Shown: positions 1 through 58,291, counted from the first letter of the stretch. The stretch is DNA of 64,000 bases from Tyto alba (GCF_018691265.1 NW_024881278.1:6453501-6517500), one strand, 5' to 3'. Numbers and translations are program-made. Notes: generated by a model not told the origin, from the sequence alone.

Positions 1-122
1 CACACACACCCTGGCAGATCTCCATCCAAGGAACTCTTGTCTGGAAAAACTCCTGGCAGTAGATCATGCTTAAATTTGACATAAAGCAAATGTGAATTTT
101 CATCCTCTTACTTATGTTGCAG

Positions 123-194
123 TGGCTACAAGGTCTTCCTTCTAGCAGACAGAGTTTTAATGTCATCTTTGGTGAATGTCCGTATTGTAATAAG
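123..194 (+). CDS. FANCL: FANCL, penultimate coding exon (end of the RING domain), partial gene
   Basis: FANCL is the RING-type E3 ubiquitin ligase of the Fanconi anaemia core complex; it monoubiquitinates FANCD2 and FANCI in DNA crosslink repair. The exon is 72 bases (24 codons, phase 0 to 0), entered after TTGCAG and left at AATAAG|gtaagg. It reads WLQGLPSSRQSFNVIF followed by GECPYCNK, which closely matches the human C-terminal segment as I recall it (WLRGLLTSRQSFNIIF, GECPYCSK). The CPYC pair supplies the last two zinc ligands of the RING. Upstream exons lie outside the window, and bases 1-122 are intron. In mammals one short last exon follows, encoding about 11 residues starting PIT; I could not place it here. 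Reading through the donor would add VRKSNENE and then a stop. The gene converges on VRK2. Confidence 0.92.
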
Positions 195-354
195 GTAAGG
201 AAATCCAATGAAAATGAGTGATTGAACTCAATAGTGTGTGGTAGCTTAGATAAAGGCAAAACTGTAACAAGGGCCGTCGTGAAACAGAATAGGTGGCTGC
301 TATCTTCCCTTCACACATTGGAAGAAAGAGAGGAAAACTTTAAATTCCCATGCA

Positions 355-478
355 TTTAATGCATCAGTATTTAACTAAAGGCTTTCTGAAACAGTATAAA
401 GACACAGCAGTTATCAACAGATTAGTGTCAGAGTAATTAAATATCACACGCCACTGTATTTCATGATACATTTTTAAT
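355..478 (-). terminator. Candidate VRK2 polyadenylation signals (ATTAAA variants)
   Basis: Downstream of the VRK2 stop codon on the minus strand there is no canonical AATAAA before the FANCL exon. The common variant ATTAAA occurs twice, reading as TTTAAT on the plus strand at 473-478 and 355-360. These would give VRK2 3' UTRs of roughly 300-400 bases ending just short of the FANCL exon. This rests on the motifs alone. Confidence 0.35.
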
Positions 479-751
479 GTTGCTGTAGCAAAGCGTCCTG
501 TTTGCAAAAGGAATCCCAACCTTCATAACACAAAACAGCCTTGTACAAATAGTGTAGTGTATACGTAACTATTGAGTGCAGATTTGGAAAGTTTAAGAGA
601 GCTTGCCTTTAAAAGATACGTAATGACAGTATTATTTTAAAAAATCTTTTCCAAGCCACTGACACTGAAATCTTCAATGAAGAAGCCTTGAGAAAAAACT
701 GCGCGCTGGGAACACCGCTGCACTTGCATTGAAGACACTGAAACAGTGACA

Positions 752-45894
<45,143 letters not shown>

Positions 45895-45916
<22 letters not shown>

Positions 45917-46480
45917 CGCACCTTGGCGGGGTGGAAAAACGAAACAAAAAGTTGACTTTTGTCAGAAGAAACAATATCCAGCTCTCCGCGGGCCGAAGGG
46001 CGCTGCCGTTGGGCGGCAGGCCGGGGCGGCTCACTCGCAGCGGCCTCCCCTCCAACGCCCCACAGGACAGGACAGGGCAGGGCAGGGCAGCCGGCGGCCC
46101 GCACTCGGCCGCTCCGCCCGCACCCACCTCCGCGGGGGCCCCGCCGCCTTCCCCCGGCGCCGGCCGCCAACTTCCCGCAGGCCGGGCCCAGGAGGCGAGA
46201 GCCCGCCCGCTGCGGGAGGAGAAGGCGGGCCGCCGTCTTCCGGCGGGAAACCCCGGGAAGGGGAACTGCCCTGCCAGCCCCGGGCGGGACGCGGTCTCTG
46301 CCCGCCCTGCCTCCCAGCCGCCGGGGCGGGACTCCCTCGGCCGCCCTTCTCCCCTCAGCGAGGCGGGGCCCGGCCGGTGCGGGGGAGGTTTCCCGCTTCC
46401 CCTCCAGCGCCGCGCTCCTTCCTGAGGCGACAAACCGAGAAGTTCGATGGCGCACCTGATCCCGTCTCTCTCTTTAAGCG
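45895..46480. promoter_or_regulatory. CpG-island promoter of VRK2
   Basis: Sharp transition to very GC- and CpG-rich DNA immediately upstream of the VRK2 start codon. It holds GC boxes (GGGCGG at 46,011; GGGGCGG at 46,023; GGGGCGGG at 46,323), an ETS-type site CTTCCGG at 46,237-46,243, and an E2F-like TTTCCCGC at 46,389-46,396. There is no TATA box. A donor-like GAG|gtgggtg on the minus strand (exon ending at 46,128) is a candidate for the end of the non-coding first exon. The open frames crossing the island on both strands reflect the lack of stops in GC-rich DNA. Confidence 0.85.
46064..46090. repeat. Pentanucleotide tandem repeat in the CpG island
   Basis: About five units of GGACA/GGGCA in a row (AGGACAGGACAGGGCAGGGC and one more). 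It lies within the presumed VRK2 promoter or 5' UTR and could vary in copy number. Confidence 0.85.
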
Positions 46481-48967
46481 GCCTTCGCCAGTGAGGATTT
46501 TTTTTTTTTTTTCTTCCCCCTCTTTTTTTCCTTAAAGAGCTTTTGTAAATATAGAAGTAGTTGGTCAGACTGTTCCCTGACTGAGGTAAAAAGGGGTGTT
46601 TCCGTGTGCAGCAAGGACGGCAGGGGCAGTAGTGAAGTCAAAGTGGCCCCACTCAGTCAGGCCACTTCATTTTTACCTCAGGATCTTTCCATCAGAGTCC
46701 CTTCACTGTCTCCCTCTTGTATTCCAGGATCATTTCTACATCCAAGAACACAAATACTCACCCAAAAGCAGCATGCAACACTGCGTTTGCGCCAGTTGAG
46801 ATGATAGAGTTGTGCAGCCTGGAGCACTGGAAACCCTCCACAGCCCCACAGTGCCAGGGAAAGAGGGAACAGCCACCTCACAGGCCTGCGGCCCATCGCT
46901 CCAGGCAGGTACCCAAGGGTAGACCAGCCCCATCACCACCATCAGCTTGTGAGTTGCTAATAAAGGTCACCATGAAGTGGGTCTTTTTCACTCCCCAAAC
47001 TCCCAGGGCATACCTCTGGTCACAAGCCACCATCTTGTTCAAGCTTTGCTTTATTAATAGGGTCCACCCAGCCAGCACACTACACCTAGGTAGAGCTCAC
47101 TGGGGACCACCACGTACTCCAAGCAATGATTACAAGTTTTTACCAAAATAATAGGTTCAAGAAAAATCAAAATCCAGAACTTCAGCAACTACATAATTTG
47201 CAAATGAATTTAAAACTACTAACATTGTGACTGCAAAGTATATGTTGCTGTCAGTAGATTAGACCTTAACATAGCAACCCTTTCTGTTTCATCAGTCTTG
47301 CCAGCTTCATGGTTTTAACATTACTGAAAGGACCACCTATAGAATTGCCAGTAGATAACTCAGCCATAAAGCAAATAAATTCAAGATTGTCATAAAGCAT
47401 TTCACAGGGTTTCTGTAGGAGGTTGGGGTTGTTTGTTTTCTTAAAAAAACCCCACCAATCACAGATGCCTAATGCCGCATCAAAGAAACCATTAGCTCTC
47501 ACTGGAGAGAGCTAGCACCTTTATTCAGAGACCATTTTGGTAACCCTTTCACATTGTCACTTGGAATGAGAGTTTACTGTTTCTGAGCTACCTTTCCCTG
47601 CCCACAAAAGTACATCAGCATAAGAAGGTAAAACAAATCAGATAAGGCTTGAATCTACCTTCTACATATTTAGCAGATACCAGTGGTAGTATTTGATTTC
47701 TAGCTGACACCTACATTTTTATACAGTTTAAGGCTTTTTTTTTTTGCAGAACCAGGAGAAAACCCCATAAAAGAATCAAAATTTATAGAAATTGCGTGAA
47801 GAAAAAGTTCTATCTGTTTTCATGAATGAAAGATACATAATTTTAAAGAAACAAAACTGGTTAGATATTGCCTTTTTTTTAAGTATACAAAACCAGAGTT
47901 GATTTCCCTTTTGTCCCCATGAAACCATTGAGAATGCTCTAAAATGGAGAAGTTAGTGGAACACATTGATTTAATGTAAGGTTGGGATTCAATGCAAAAC
48001 TTAACAGTATAGAAATATAAGGTGCTTTGAGCTTATTTAGTGCTTTTTATTCATGAGCAAGGATAAGATCACAAAAACAAGTTTATGCAATTCTAAGGAA
48101 TAATGAAGTCATCAGAAAAGGCTATTTTAAAAACAGTCATTATAAGCTAATAGCAAAACTGCAAGTAGAAATAGATACACAAGGGTCTGTTTCACTGTTA
48201 ATGAATATAGTAGCATATGCAATCTGTTACTGTTTTTGAAAAGTTAAACTATATAACATCTGCTTGACTCCTACAACACAGATACCTACATAAATAGCTA
48301 AGGTTTAAGGTCTTCAGTTTTTAAACGAAAATTTCCTTCTCCCACTAAAAGGAAAGAAATTATAAGCTTACAGCTTCAACTCCATCCAAATACAAGAGTA
48401 TCTTAAGTCTTAGCCATCTTTAATATCATGCAGCTCTTCCACAACTTGTGCAGCAAGATCTTTATTAACAAACAGCCATAACTAGGAGACCCACAAAAAA
48501 ATGAAACATTGCTGGCAAATTTTTCATACAGATCTGTGCTATACAATGAAAACAAACAAACCCCACAAAGATCATTAAAGATAACAAACTAAAACAACAG
48601 TTTACTTAAAAAAAAGCTCTAGTCAGATTAGAGCTCAATACTAGGCCTTTTTGCCTTATAAATAGCACATCCCTGTGTTTTGTGAGTGAGACTAAGTAAA
48701 CCTCATTTCCTGTTGGGCTGGAGACAGGTTTGGTTTAGCTTTTTTTTTTTTTTTTTTTTCCCTTCCCTGCTTATCACCAACCAGTTAGCAACCCTCCCAA
48801 GAAACATGAGCTTCATTTAAATGGGTTAAAGTCTCCATTGCCTTTTCACAGTTGCTTCAAATTAGCAATTTGGGGATGTGGTGTAAAGGGGATGAGTGGC
48901 CAAAACAACTGTAGATACAAGAGTGGGTTTATCTGATTGTTGTTTGGTTGTGGTTTTTTTTTTTCAG
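46481..48967. other. Intergenic DNA upstream of VRK2
   Basis: Just beyond the island are two pyrimidine runs (46,498-46,531). An interrupted inverted repeat follows: CTGACTGAGGTAAAAA near 46,577 against CTCAGTCAG near 46,652 and TTTTTACCTCAG near 46,670. A 20-base T run is at 48,740-48,759. No gene was recognised. Confidence 0.6.
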
Positions 48968-49213
48968 GAAAGCATAATTATGATGGAAGCAATTTATCTT
49001 CAAGGTGATACAGCCACTGTTACTGCCAAATTCAAGAATCCTTATAGGAGAAAGGTGTGTATGATAGTAGGTGTAAAAATATACAAATCCTGCCAGCATA
49101 CAACTGAAGATTCTACCAAATTACTGTTGTTTTACTTCTTAATGGCACATTGCAGCAAACAGCTGAGAGCCACAGGCCTTTCTCATGAAGAACATATCCT
49201 TCTTGCAGCTCAG
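48968..49213 (+). CDS. Unassigned exon-like open frame with strong splice signals
   Basis: A T-rich tract ending TTTTTTTTTTCAG is followed by 246 bases (82 codons) fully open in phase 0, ending at GCAGCTCAG|gtgagt, a near-perfect donor. The frame begins ESIIMMEAIYLQGDTATVTA and ends GLSHEEHILLAAQ. Length divisible by three, an open frame and good signals at both ends fit an internal coding exon of a plus-strand gene diverging from VRK2. Internal sites (AAAG|gtgtgt at 49,054; TTGCAG at 49,155) would split it out of phase. I recognise no protein family, the rest of the gene is not visible, and mammals have a gene desert here. It may be a non-coding RNA exon or chance. Confidence 0.3.
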
Positions 49214-51480
49214 GTGAGTATTTTCCTTGATACTGAGAATTATATATTAGAAGTTAATTTGTATTGTTTGGTATACATGTATTGAGACGATACGTGAGGA
49301 AATCTGAGTTTCTTTGTGGAGTTGGTACAGATATGGCTGCTATTATATTACTGAAAAAGAAAATGGTGATGGTATACTTTTGAGGCTGTTCTGCACTCAT
49401 TGCTAATACCCTGGGCTGGCTCTTCTGCAAGGTAAATACAGTGATCTAGTTTTGGGGTGAAGATATGAGCGTAAATTGTTTTACATAGTGGATCAAAGTT
49501 ACGTATTCAAGTAACTTCTGAACGTGTGGCTCTGCTATCTAGCTATGCACTCAGGTGTCTGGTGCTATTTAATACCTGCCCTTTTGGATGTGTAGGTGTT
49601 CAGGAGGTGCTTTGGAAGTAAACCTGTAGGATATAAACTTTAGATGTTTTATCTTGATCTGTGGTTCAGAAGCAGTAATCTATTCCTAGTCCTTTTTCCA
49701 GAGTAAGTTCTAGAGAGTGACAAAAAATTATGCTGTAAGATCATGGGTTGCATTTAAAAAGTGTGGTGAAATTCTCAAAGAGTGCTTTCTTTATGTGTTT
49801 AATAATACAGCAAACTATTTTTATGTCTGTCCTGAAGATGTATTTGTTCCTGTGTTTGCTTTAAAACACTGTACATTAAACATTTGGTCCATTTTCCATT
49901 TATTTCAATCATTTTCTTCTTCTTGCTCAGATCAAAGCTTGAGTTTAAAAGACTTTAGTCATTTATGTGAAAACTTGCAGTATCACATACAGAAATCCCC
50001 TTAAACGTGCTACAGTAAGTGAGCAACTTGTAGCTTCTTTTGCTGTTGCATTGTGACGCTTTTGTGGTATTTAACACTGACATTTTAGCACTTCCACATT
50101 TAATTCCCCCCCTCTGCTCCAGATCTCCTTGTTGCTTAAAATATCATGGCTAAATTTACACTAGAGATGTAACATCTCTGTATTAAGACCATTGACAACA
50201 AGGCATCAAGTTTCAGACCGCTTCCCGATTTCTGCTGAGAAATCTATTCAAGTTTGTGCATCTGTGCAGAGTCCCGTGCGCTGCCCTTGCTTATTCAGTT
50301 GTCGCTGTGCTCACTGCCAGTTTCTTAGAACTTTTAAAGTAATTACTTTTTGCAGTATCATGGGATCTCCAACATCCAGGGGGCATGTTGCTCAACTCAG
50401 TCATTGTCTAGGTGCATTGACACCCATTTTAAAGACTCTTGACTCTATTTTGTGTGACTGGCCCCATGATTGAGATCACATAATTGCAATAATTAGGAAG
50501 CTCACCTCAGGATATTATCAGATCAACCCACCCAAACCTAAGTCCATATGGTTTGAAATAGCTAATGAGTCAGTTAATGTGCTATGTCCAGGAGTAATGG
50601 ACACTCAATATGGATGGCATGAAGACATAATTTACCAACTTCCTGACTGATTAAGGTTTTCCACATAGACGGGTCTTGTATTTTGCATCTCACAATAAGT
50701 TCAAAGTACTAAAGGCTTTTTACATGTTAAACAGAGCAGAAGAAAACAGCCAAGACTTTTAAAAGGCAGGCAAGAAATTGGTCCTTTCTTTTTAAAGAAA
50801 ATAGAAAGAAATGGAGATCTTAGAACTTTCATCTTAATTATAATAGTGCAAGCAAACTATTAGGAAAGCTCTGTTAGAGTGCAGGAGATGACAATGACAA
50901 TGGGTGACGTTTGCTTTAATGCCAGGTAGCCTGCATGAGGGAGTGACTCCTATACTTCTAGAGGGGCAGCTTCAGCCTCTGTAACTTGTCTACCCAGTCC
51001 CCCTTTAACACTCACCTTGCTACTGATGCCGTGGCAATGTGTAACCAGTTCTACGTCCTGAACTAGCCAGAATAAAGGATTACTACAACTAGGTCAAACC
51101 TTCTGGCAACAAAAGCACCAAAAGCCCTGAAACAGGGAATAAGTGCTGTCTGCTTTTTGAATGAGCTACAGGATTTGTCTACTCAGGGTCAGGATTCTGC
51201 TCACCAAGTCTGTTCCTGCTCTCGCGTCATTTTAATAGCTGTTGGGATGAGATGCTGCTCCCAGTTCCTATCACTATAACTGAAAAGACAGTCAGACCAT
51301 GGCTGTGTTCCTTATCTCTTGTGTGTCAGAGGTTTTATTGCTCATACCTTTAGAAAACAATTATTTATGAGCACTGAAGAAAAAATGTTTTCTTATCCAT
51401 GTTTATTTACTTTCAGAAATGTACAAAGGGATAATGTAAGTTTATTGTTGTTTTGGGAATGGATTGTGTTTGCAGGGAGA

Positions 51481-51640
51481 GCAGAATGTCTAGTGGTTAG
51501 AGCAAAGAAGGGGATCAGGAATGATTTTCCTTATGGGAGTAATTCCAGGAATCCTAATCCTGGCTCTGCTACTGGTATACTACCTTATACGAATAATTTT
51601 GTATCTGTTTCATTTTATCCACCTGCAGCAGTCTGGGTGG
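51481..51640 (+). mobile_element. Possible MIR-type (tRNA-derived) SINE relic
   Basis: GTCTAGTGGTTAGAGCA resembles the MIR 5' end (TAGTGGTTAAGAGCA), and 60 bases on AATCCTGGCTCTGCTACT resembles the MIR segment around the B box (AATCCCGGCTCTGCCACT). Spacing and order are right. The rest is too diverged to delimit. Confidence 0.45.
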
Positions 51641-53639
51641 CTTGTTTTAAGGCAGTGGGGTTCTCAGGCGAGAGTCACTGTGTATGTATTATTGCCATGG
51701 CTATTAACTGGTGGTGAACATTAGCCCTATCTTACCATGGGACATGTGATGCATTAGAACTGGTTTCCCATATAGGCAGCTCAAATGTACATTCTTCTTT
51801 CTGTCATTGTTTCAAGTGCTTTTTTTTAATTCAAGCTTCTCCCTTCCAAACACACATGGAACACACACAATTTACATTAAGTTAAAGTTATTACATCATC
51901 ACAAAGAAAACAAGTAGTTTGCCTCCACTGGTATTCTTGTACATTTCACCCAAGGTATACAAGTAAAGAGACACTGGTCCAGAAAGCAGGAGGAAGGTTG
52001 CTAAGCTTCCACGGTGATTATTTAGACACTGGGCCTTTTCAAAGGGTATCTAGGAATGGAAATGAAGAAATTACAGGAATATTAGCAGTAGCACACCAGT
52101 GTTCTTGGCCTACAGGAGGCAGTGACTTTTTTTCCTATACAGCAGTGTATGCGAAAAGGTTTAGAGAAACAAAGAGGAATTTTGCAAAGCACTCAGAGAA
52201 GGCACATATAATCATTTAAGTCTTTCCATTTCTGAGATTATCTGCATAAAGTTGTCTGAGAAGGGAAACTCATCTGTCATAGCATTCATTATTCACATAT
52301 CAATGCTACTTTTTATGTATAAACTTAATTATGATGATAGGATATATTAAATATGACTCATTTTACTGCAAGATTGATTTTTTTTTCTGACCTCTGAATA
52401 AATATTGATCTTCATGATCTTTAATTGTAGTGCAAAGGCCATTCTATTAATGGCATATTAATAGAAAGTAGCCCTGACCGTGCAATATTAATATATTTGC
52501 ACTGTTATTTCTTGATCCCATCCAGAAAGACAGGGCAGGGTGCCGGTGCCTTCTGTCCCAGGAGAAATCAGGAAGCTGTTGATTTTAACGACTGTTCAGA
52601 CTTTTAATTTTGTTGTTGTTCTTTGTTTTCTTGCTTTTATGGTTTGGTGGGATTTTTTAAAATTGAAAACAGTGGTGAAGTGGCAAACAGATTGTACAGT
52701 ACATCTAGTAAGACAGCAATGTGTCGCTTTTCCAGTATGCCCAGGAAAGCAAGGTGCTGTCCTTACCTGATAGTGCTCCACTACCCATTGCCATGCAGTC
52801 AATTCCATGAGCAGAATCATAGTTGTGAAAGCAGACTGATGGGATAATTTGATGGTTTGAAATTCAGTATCTAGGGCTCTGATTTCTCCAATAATGCTAG
52901 TAATTTTCTTAACAGCTGATTTTTAAAAGCAGTTAGCTCATTCAAGAGAGGCTTTGCACGCGTGTGACTTTTTGGTTTTTTTTCCTTCTCTTTGTATTTA
53001 TAGTGACTCTTGAAAATCCAAGCTTTGAACTGCTGTTCTAATAGTTACCTGAACCGAGACAGATCTGTTGTTTTAAAATATTCCTCATAGAGTAATTGTG
53101 TATGACTTATATAAAGTCTGCTCTATAAAGAACAGGGATAAGAGATCATGCATTGAAATAACCTTTAAATAATACTATATAGTTTCTAGAGGTTCTGAGA
53201 AAACATCACCCACTTAGAGGAGGAATACTTGTATGCCTTTTATAAGCGCTGTTCTATGAGCAGTCTTTCTGTTTAATACAGAGCGTTTTGTGTTAGGTGA
53301 CATAAGTCAAGAGGGAAGATGATGACTTTCATAGTTTACAGACAGCAAGGAAAATAAATGTGTCTGTATGACATGTTGCCATACAGAAAATACTTACAAT
53401 TAAGAAAGTGATTTGAACAACTTAAAATCTGGTAGCCTGACTTCAGCAGTTTACAGTTTTAGAACTCATTTTGGAAGAAAGAATAACAGTAGTGCATGAT
53501 GCTAAATGGAAGATGGAATAAAATGCAGTATTGCTTTGCATCATGCCAAATAAACTTGGTATCTATCTTTGCTAAAATAACTGATTTGGTAGACAAGTGT
53601 GGTAGAACTGATTCTTTTGGGCTTCAAGGCATTTGATGC

Positions 53640-53960
53640 AGAAATTATTAATTAAGCTGGAGAATGTGTGAGTAAGTGCAAGAAGTGTGAAACAATGGAG
53701 AAATGGTCAAGGAGTAATGAACTGAAAGGGGAAATAGTGAATGACAAAGAGGTTATTAGCTTCCTAAGGATCTACCTCAGGAGCTGTTTAATTCAGTATT
53801 ACTAATTTCATGAACAACAAAAACAAGATAGAAATGTCATTATACAATTTGTAGATGAATATAAAGTTGTGAGGCACTGAAGTACTGCTGTAAGAGAAAC
53901 AAACCAGAATTTCATAATACAAAATTTGAGGCTATGGTTTTTGAGACTGCTGCTTTAGAG
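53640..53960 (+). mobile_element. Possible very old CR1 internal fragment
   Basis: The stretch ACAATTTGTAGATGAATATA followed by AAGTTGTGAGGCACTG recalls the CR1 reverse-transcriptase region encoding FADDTKLGG (here FVDEYKVV), in plus orientation. Frames are broken, so it is at most a relic. Confidence 0.3.
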
Positions 53961-56900
53961 GAAAAAGAGGAGAACCACAGAATGACCACGGGCTGGTAAT
54001 GTGACTTAAGAAGTCAGGCCTGATTCTAGGTTATATCAGATCAAGTACTTTTATTATCAAATTCAGTATACATATTTGGTAGTCTTTAACTGAGAATTCA
54101 TCTTTACTGTCCTATATATTCCTTAAGTGCTAAATCATGAATGTTATCTCAAATGATGTGTACAGAGGGAAATGATCACATTCAGCTCTGCTGTGGAAAG
54201 CAGAGCTAGATTGTGACTGTCAGTTGAGTTGAAAGAGGACCTCTTCTGCTGGAAAGAAGTTCTTGTAAGAAATGTATTTGAAAATAAGTTGTGAAGACAT
54301 TTCTTTCCAGAGGTAAACAAAATTACATCGCTTTTCAGATGTTAGGTGTGTCGAGGGATAAGAACACACAGAAAGTCCTTTGTATAAACAGTAAGTGGTA
54401 GGGAATTATTTAACTTGATAGATGAATTAGGAGCTGGGCAGAGGACAGAAAGGTGGTACTCATTTTGTACCCTGAGAAGTAACATCAGAAATACTATTAA
54501 AGGTAATAGTGAGGCTGAGGGTAATACCATATGGATTATTTTAGGATATGCAGGGCTAGATTTTGGAATCCTCCACTTACTTTACTTCATGATGTGAAGA
54601 CTTATTGCTTGGGCATACTTTCATCCCTTACCCAGGAAAAAAGACAAGAACTGCTGAGTTTTGAGATAGTTTTGGTTTTTCCCATGGGAATTTCTAGAAA
54701 AAGGAGAGATTTCAGACCATTTAAGCACCATTATTAGTTTAGTGCTTCCAGAGAACAGTGATACAATAATGGTTATGCACTATTCTACTCGATTAAGAGA
54801 ACGGCCTGTAAGTAGTATTTCAGTAACATCCGGACTTCAGTTTGTGCCAGAAGTTTTCAAGGGAAAATTGGACCTGTTTACTTGTTGACTTAACATTTTG
54901 ATGAAAATGCGACTTTTTGCATTTTTTCTGTCATTTTAAAAATTAGTAACTACATTAATATAGTAGGGCTATCAACAGAAACAGTTCATGTATATTACTG
55001 CATACATAATATACCGCATATGGTACCGTTAATTTGTTTGTATGTCTGTCTGCTCTTTGCATATCTGCTTCTGTGTGTGATATTTTATTGGAGCACATAC
55101 AGTTTGAAGAAGCTGATTGCCTGCTGTGGTATTTATCCTATATAAATTCTACATTAAATGACAAATTTTAGACCCATCAGAGACAGAAGACTAAGTCCAT
55201 CCATTGAATTCCTATTTGTATTATTACTTTCTAATGAATTCTCTACTACAGCAGGTGTCAAATCATATCTGTTGTTTTGCAATCGACTATGAATAGAAGA
55301 TGTATTGCTATTGCAAATGAATCTAATATGAATCTAATGAGCAGTAATGAGCAACTGTTTTGTCATTATTGAGGCAACCACTGTGATGCTAATAAACTCT
55401 CATTTCTGCTCTTTAGAAAAAAGCACTGACCAGGATTTATAACATGGCCTTAATGTCCCAAAAGCCTGAGGCAAAAGAGAAAAGTGGAACCCCTAAACTG
55501 AGCATAATTTAGTCATTTTCTGTGTGGCAGGTTTCTTATTTTCTCTTATTAAACTAAACCTGGCTTAAGTCTTTCAAGCTTCCTTACGTTTGAAAGGAAA
55601 AAGATGAAGAATGAGTGTCTATTAAAGGAACATAAAGAGGAACATAAAGTTACCAAGATGGGCATTCTGCCTTAATTTTCTTTAATGTAAGTATACTAAT
55701 TCCATACTTCTATATTTGACAGTGCTTTTGTAATAATAAAGGCAACTATGTGCAACTGTTTTAAAAATGGTCACTTTAAAAGTAACAGGCTATTAAATCA
55801 ATATAGAACTATAATATATTTTGGGGGAAATATCACAACTATCTCTTAATTGAAACTTCAGGGCTTGTTTAATTTATTTTTGTCGTCTGTGGATCATAAG
55901 ATGCTGAATAAACAAAAATACCTTTGACACAATAGCATCAATAGCTTTCCTACATAACTGATATGTAAAACAGCTCTGACTCCTGTGTGGCATTGCCTTT
56001 TCCAAGTATAAATAATACATAGAATGATACATAAAGCTGTGTAAAAGGGACAGCTGGGTACATGGTACTTACAAGTGGAGCACAGGAAAACCAGTCAGCA
56101 CTGCTTTTCTAAAAGCTAAGTACTATACTTCCATCAAAAAATAATGCTTCTGTGTATATAGTCTTCATGGACTCATCTCTCTGTGCAATAAAGCTAGATG
56201 CACTGTAGAGATTCATTTCAGTATTTCATTTGGAGGTTTGAACTATTCTGTGTAGGGTACAGCTGTTTGTTTTACTACAGTACACTCAGTACTTGCTTTA
56301 ACTGCTGAATGGAGACTATATTGCCAATATTTAAGGTATTATATAGACACAGCAGTGAAACCGTGAATTCGTGAGCAAGCAAAGGGATGGGCATTAGGAC
56401 AAATTACAGCAGTCATCTCTCAAAGTTGCAAATAGGGCGTCAAAGGTTGTATGAAAGCCATAAACTCTTCCTTCCATGCCAGGGCGTTAAAAGGACTTTT
56501 GGCCCGCTGAACAGTAGCTTGTAATAGTTCTCATTTACTGACATTTCAGTTCCCTCCCTTCTTAGGCATTGAGATGGGAGCAGGAAGTCAGGATGCTGTT
56601 GGCTTTCTATCGGTTGCTCTGCCAATGCTGTGGTGTTAACTGGGTAAGCCATTACATTCAGCTTCTCTTCCCACCATCAGTAATATATGGATTGTATTTA
56701 GTTGCCCTTTAGGGATATCGCAGGGTTATTTTTTAGTAACGCTTGATGTGCGGAGTTGAAAAAGGCAGTAACAGCATTGGTACCCTGAAACTCACCAGGA
56801 AATACCTTTCTAGATAAATTCACATTCACATAGCTTCTTTCACTCCAAAAGGAGTCAGTTCTCATACGCCACAACTGTTCTGTAACACAAACTAAGGTAT

Positions 56901-57337
56901 TGCAAGGGGAGACAATCAGGAGCTTTACTTCAAAAGTCTAACCCTGATCTGAAGTAAAACACTGTTGAAGTGCATCCATAGTTTAGAAGAAATGGCGAAG
57001 CAAGAGCAGGTACAGGTCTCAAGGATTACTATTAAACCAGCATCTTTAGATAGGAGAGTCTGCAAGTTGCACATGATGAGAGAAGGACTTTGGTTATAGG
57101 AAGTTTTTGTATGAAATATCTGATTTCTTTGTGCATTATGGTGTAACGTACTGTATTAATTTCTTTATCACAGATTTGATTCCTTAGATGATACATAAAT
57201 TCTTGTGATGCATCACATCTAATGAAGGCTTTTAGATTGGTCATAGGATTAATTGTACCATACATAGAAGTGACAGTTTGAAGGTGTAAATTATTCAAGA
57301 ATACTTATGTTTCACTTTGGTAACTACAGTTTCACAA

Positions 57338-57482
57338 TATCATAGAATTTAGGCCAAAAGGGAACTCTTGAGGTCACCTGATCTACAACAGTACACAAAG
57401 CAGGACCAATCTGAAGTCATATCAGTCTTTGAAGCTAAATCAAATTGCACAGGGCCAGGGCTTCCCTGTTTTTTGAAAGGTG
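57338..57482 (-). mobile_element. CR1 LINE 3' fragment, old
   Basis: CATAGAATTTAGG, AAAAGGGAACTCTTGAGGTC, ACACAAAGCAGGACC, then CACAGGGCCAGGGCTTCCC ahead of TTTTTGAAAGG. These follow the order of the CR1 3' region in antisense (catagaat, gacctcaaggtcatctagtc, caaagcaggacc, cagggccttgtcc, ttttgaaa). Short and diverged, minus-strand orientation. Confidence 0.7.
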
Positions 57483-58267
57483 TAGTAGTTTGTTATTGAA
57501 TGTCTGGCAGTTTTATTACAATTTACTTTTTTTTTCTTTTGCTAATTACCTTCATCTGCACTAATAACAGATATATATTAGTGGCATCCACAGGCCTTTG
57601 CTAGGACTGGATCCTTCCCATAGCAAACATGGTAAAAATAGAGAGGTAGAAGTGGCTAGTCTCTGAAATGTAGCTTGTGATCCCAAGGTATAAATGTTCT
57701 GTGGCAGTAGAAACCATCTTTCTGTTGCTTTGTTTGTACAGCACTTTATAGATAGTGTCTGGATTCATGACTCGGACTCATTTGTGTGTGCTATGTGAAC
57801 AGTAAGAACACATGGGGTAAACTTTCCTGTTTCCAAACAAATCTATCACAGTGGAACACATTCAGCACTTCATCCAACCAAAACCACCAGGCTTTTACTG
57901 TCTACCTTTAAGAAAAATACACAGAAGTACTCATTCAAGTCTATACACGGTAACCTAGCAGTGCATATATTATCATACATCTTGTATACATCAGTTTGAA
58001 GTATTTAATGTTTTAATTAACGTGAACATCATTTACATTTCAGTAGTGGTCCATAGCTTTTTATATTGAGAAACATGTAGCCTCTAAAAACAACCATTTA
58101 ACCTATTTCTATAGTGTCTGTGCTTCAGCATCATTGGGGAAGATGGGCTCAAGATATTAAAAGCTATAAATTCATTGAAGAAACAATGACCTCGAGGTAG
58201 CTAATGAATGGATTCCAGAATTTTATGGTGGGGAAGTAAGTGTTGAGGGTCTGTTCATCTGACAGTC

Positions 58268-58291
58268 TTTTTTTTTTTTTTTTTTTTTTTT
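58268..58291. repeat. Poly-T tract (24 bases)
   Basis: Uninterrupted T run in intergenic DNA with no recognisable element attached. Confidence 0.95.
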
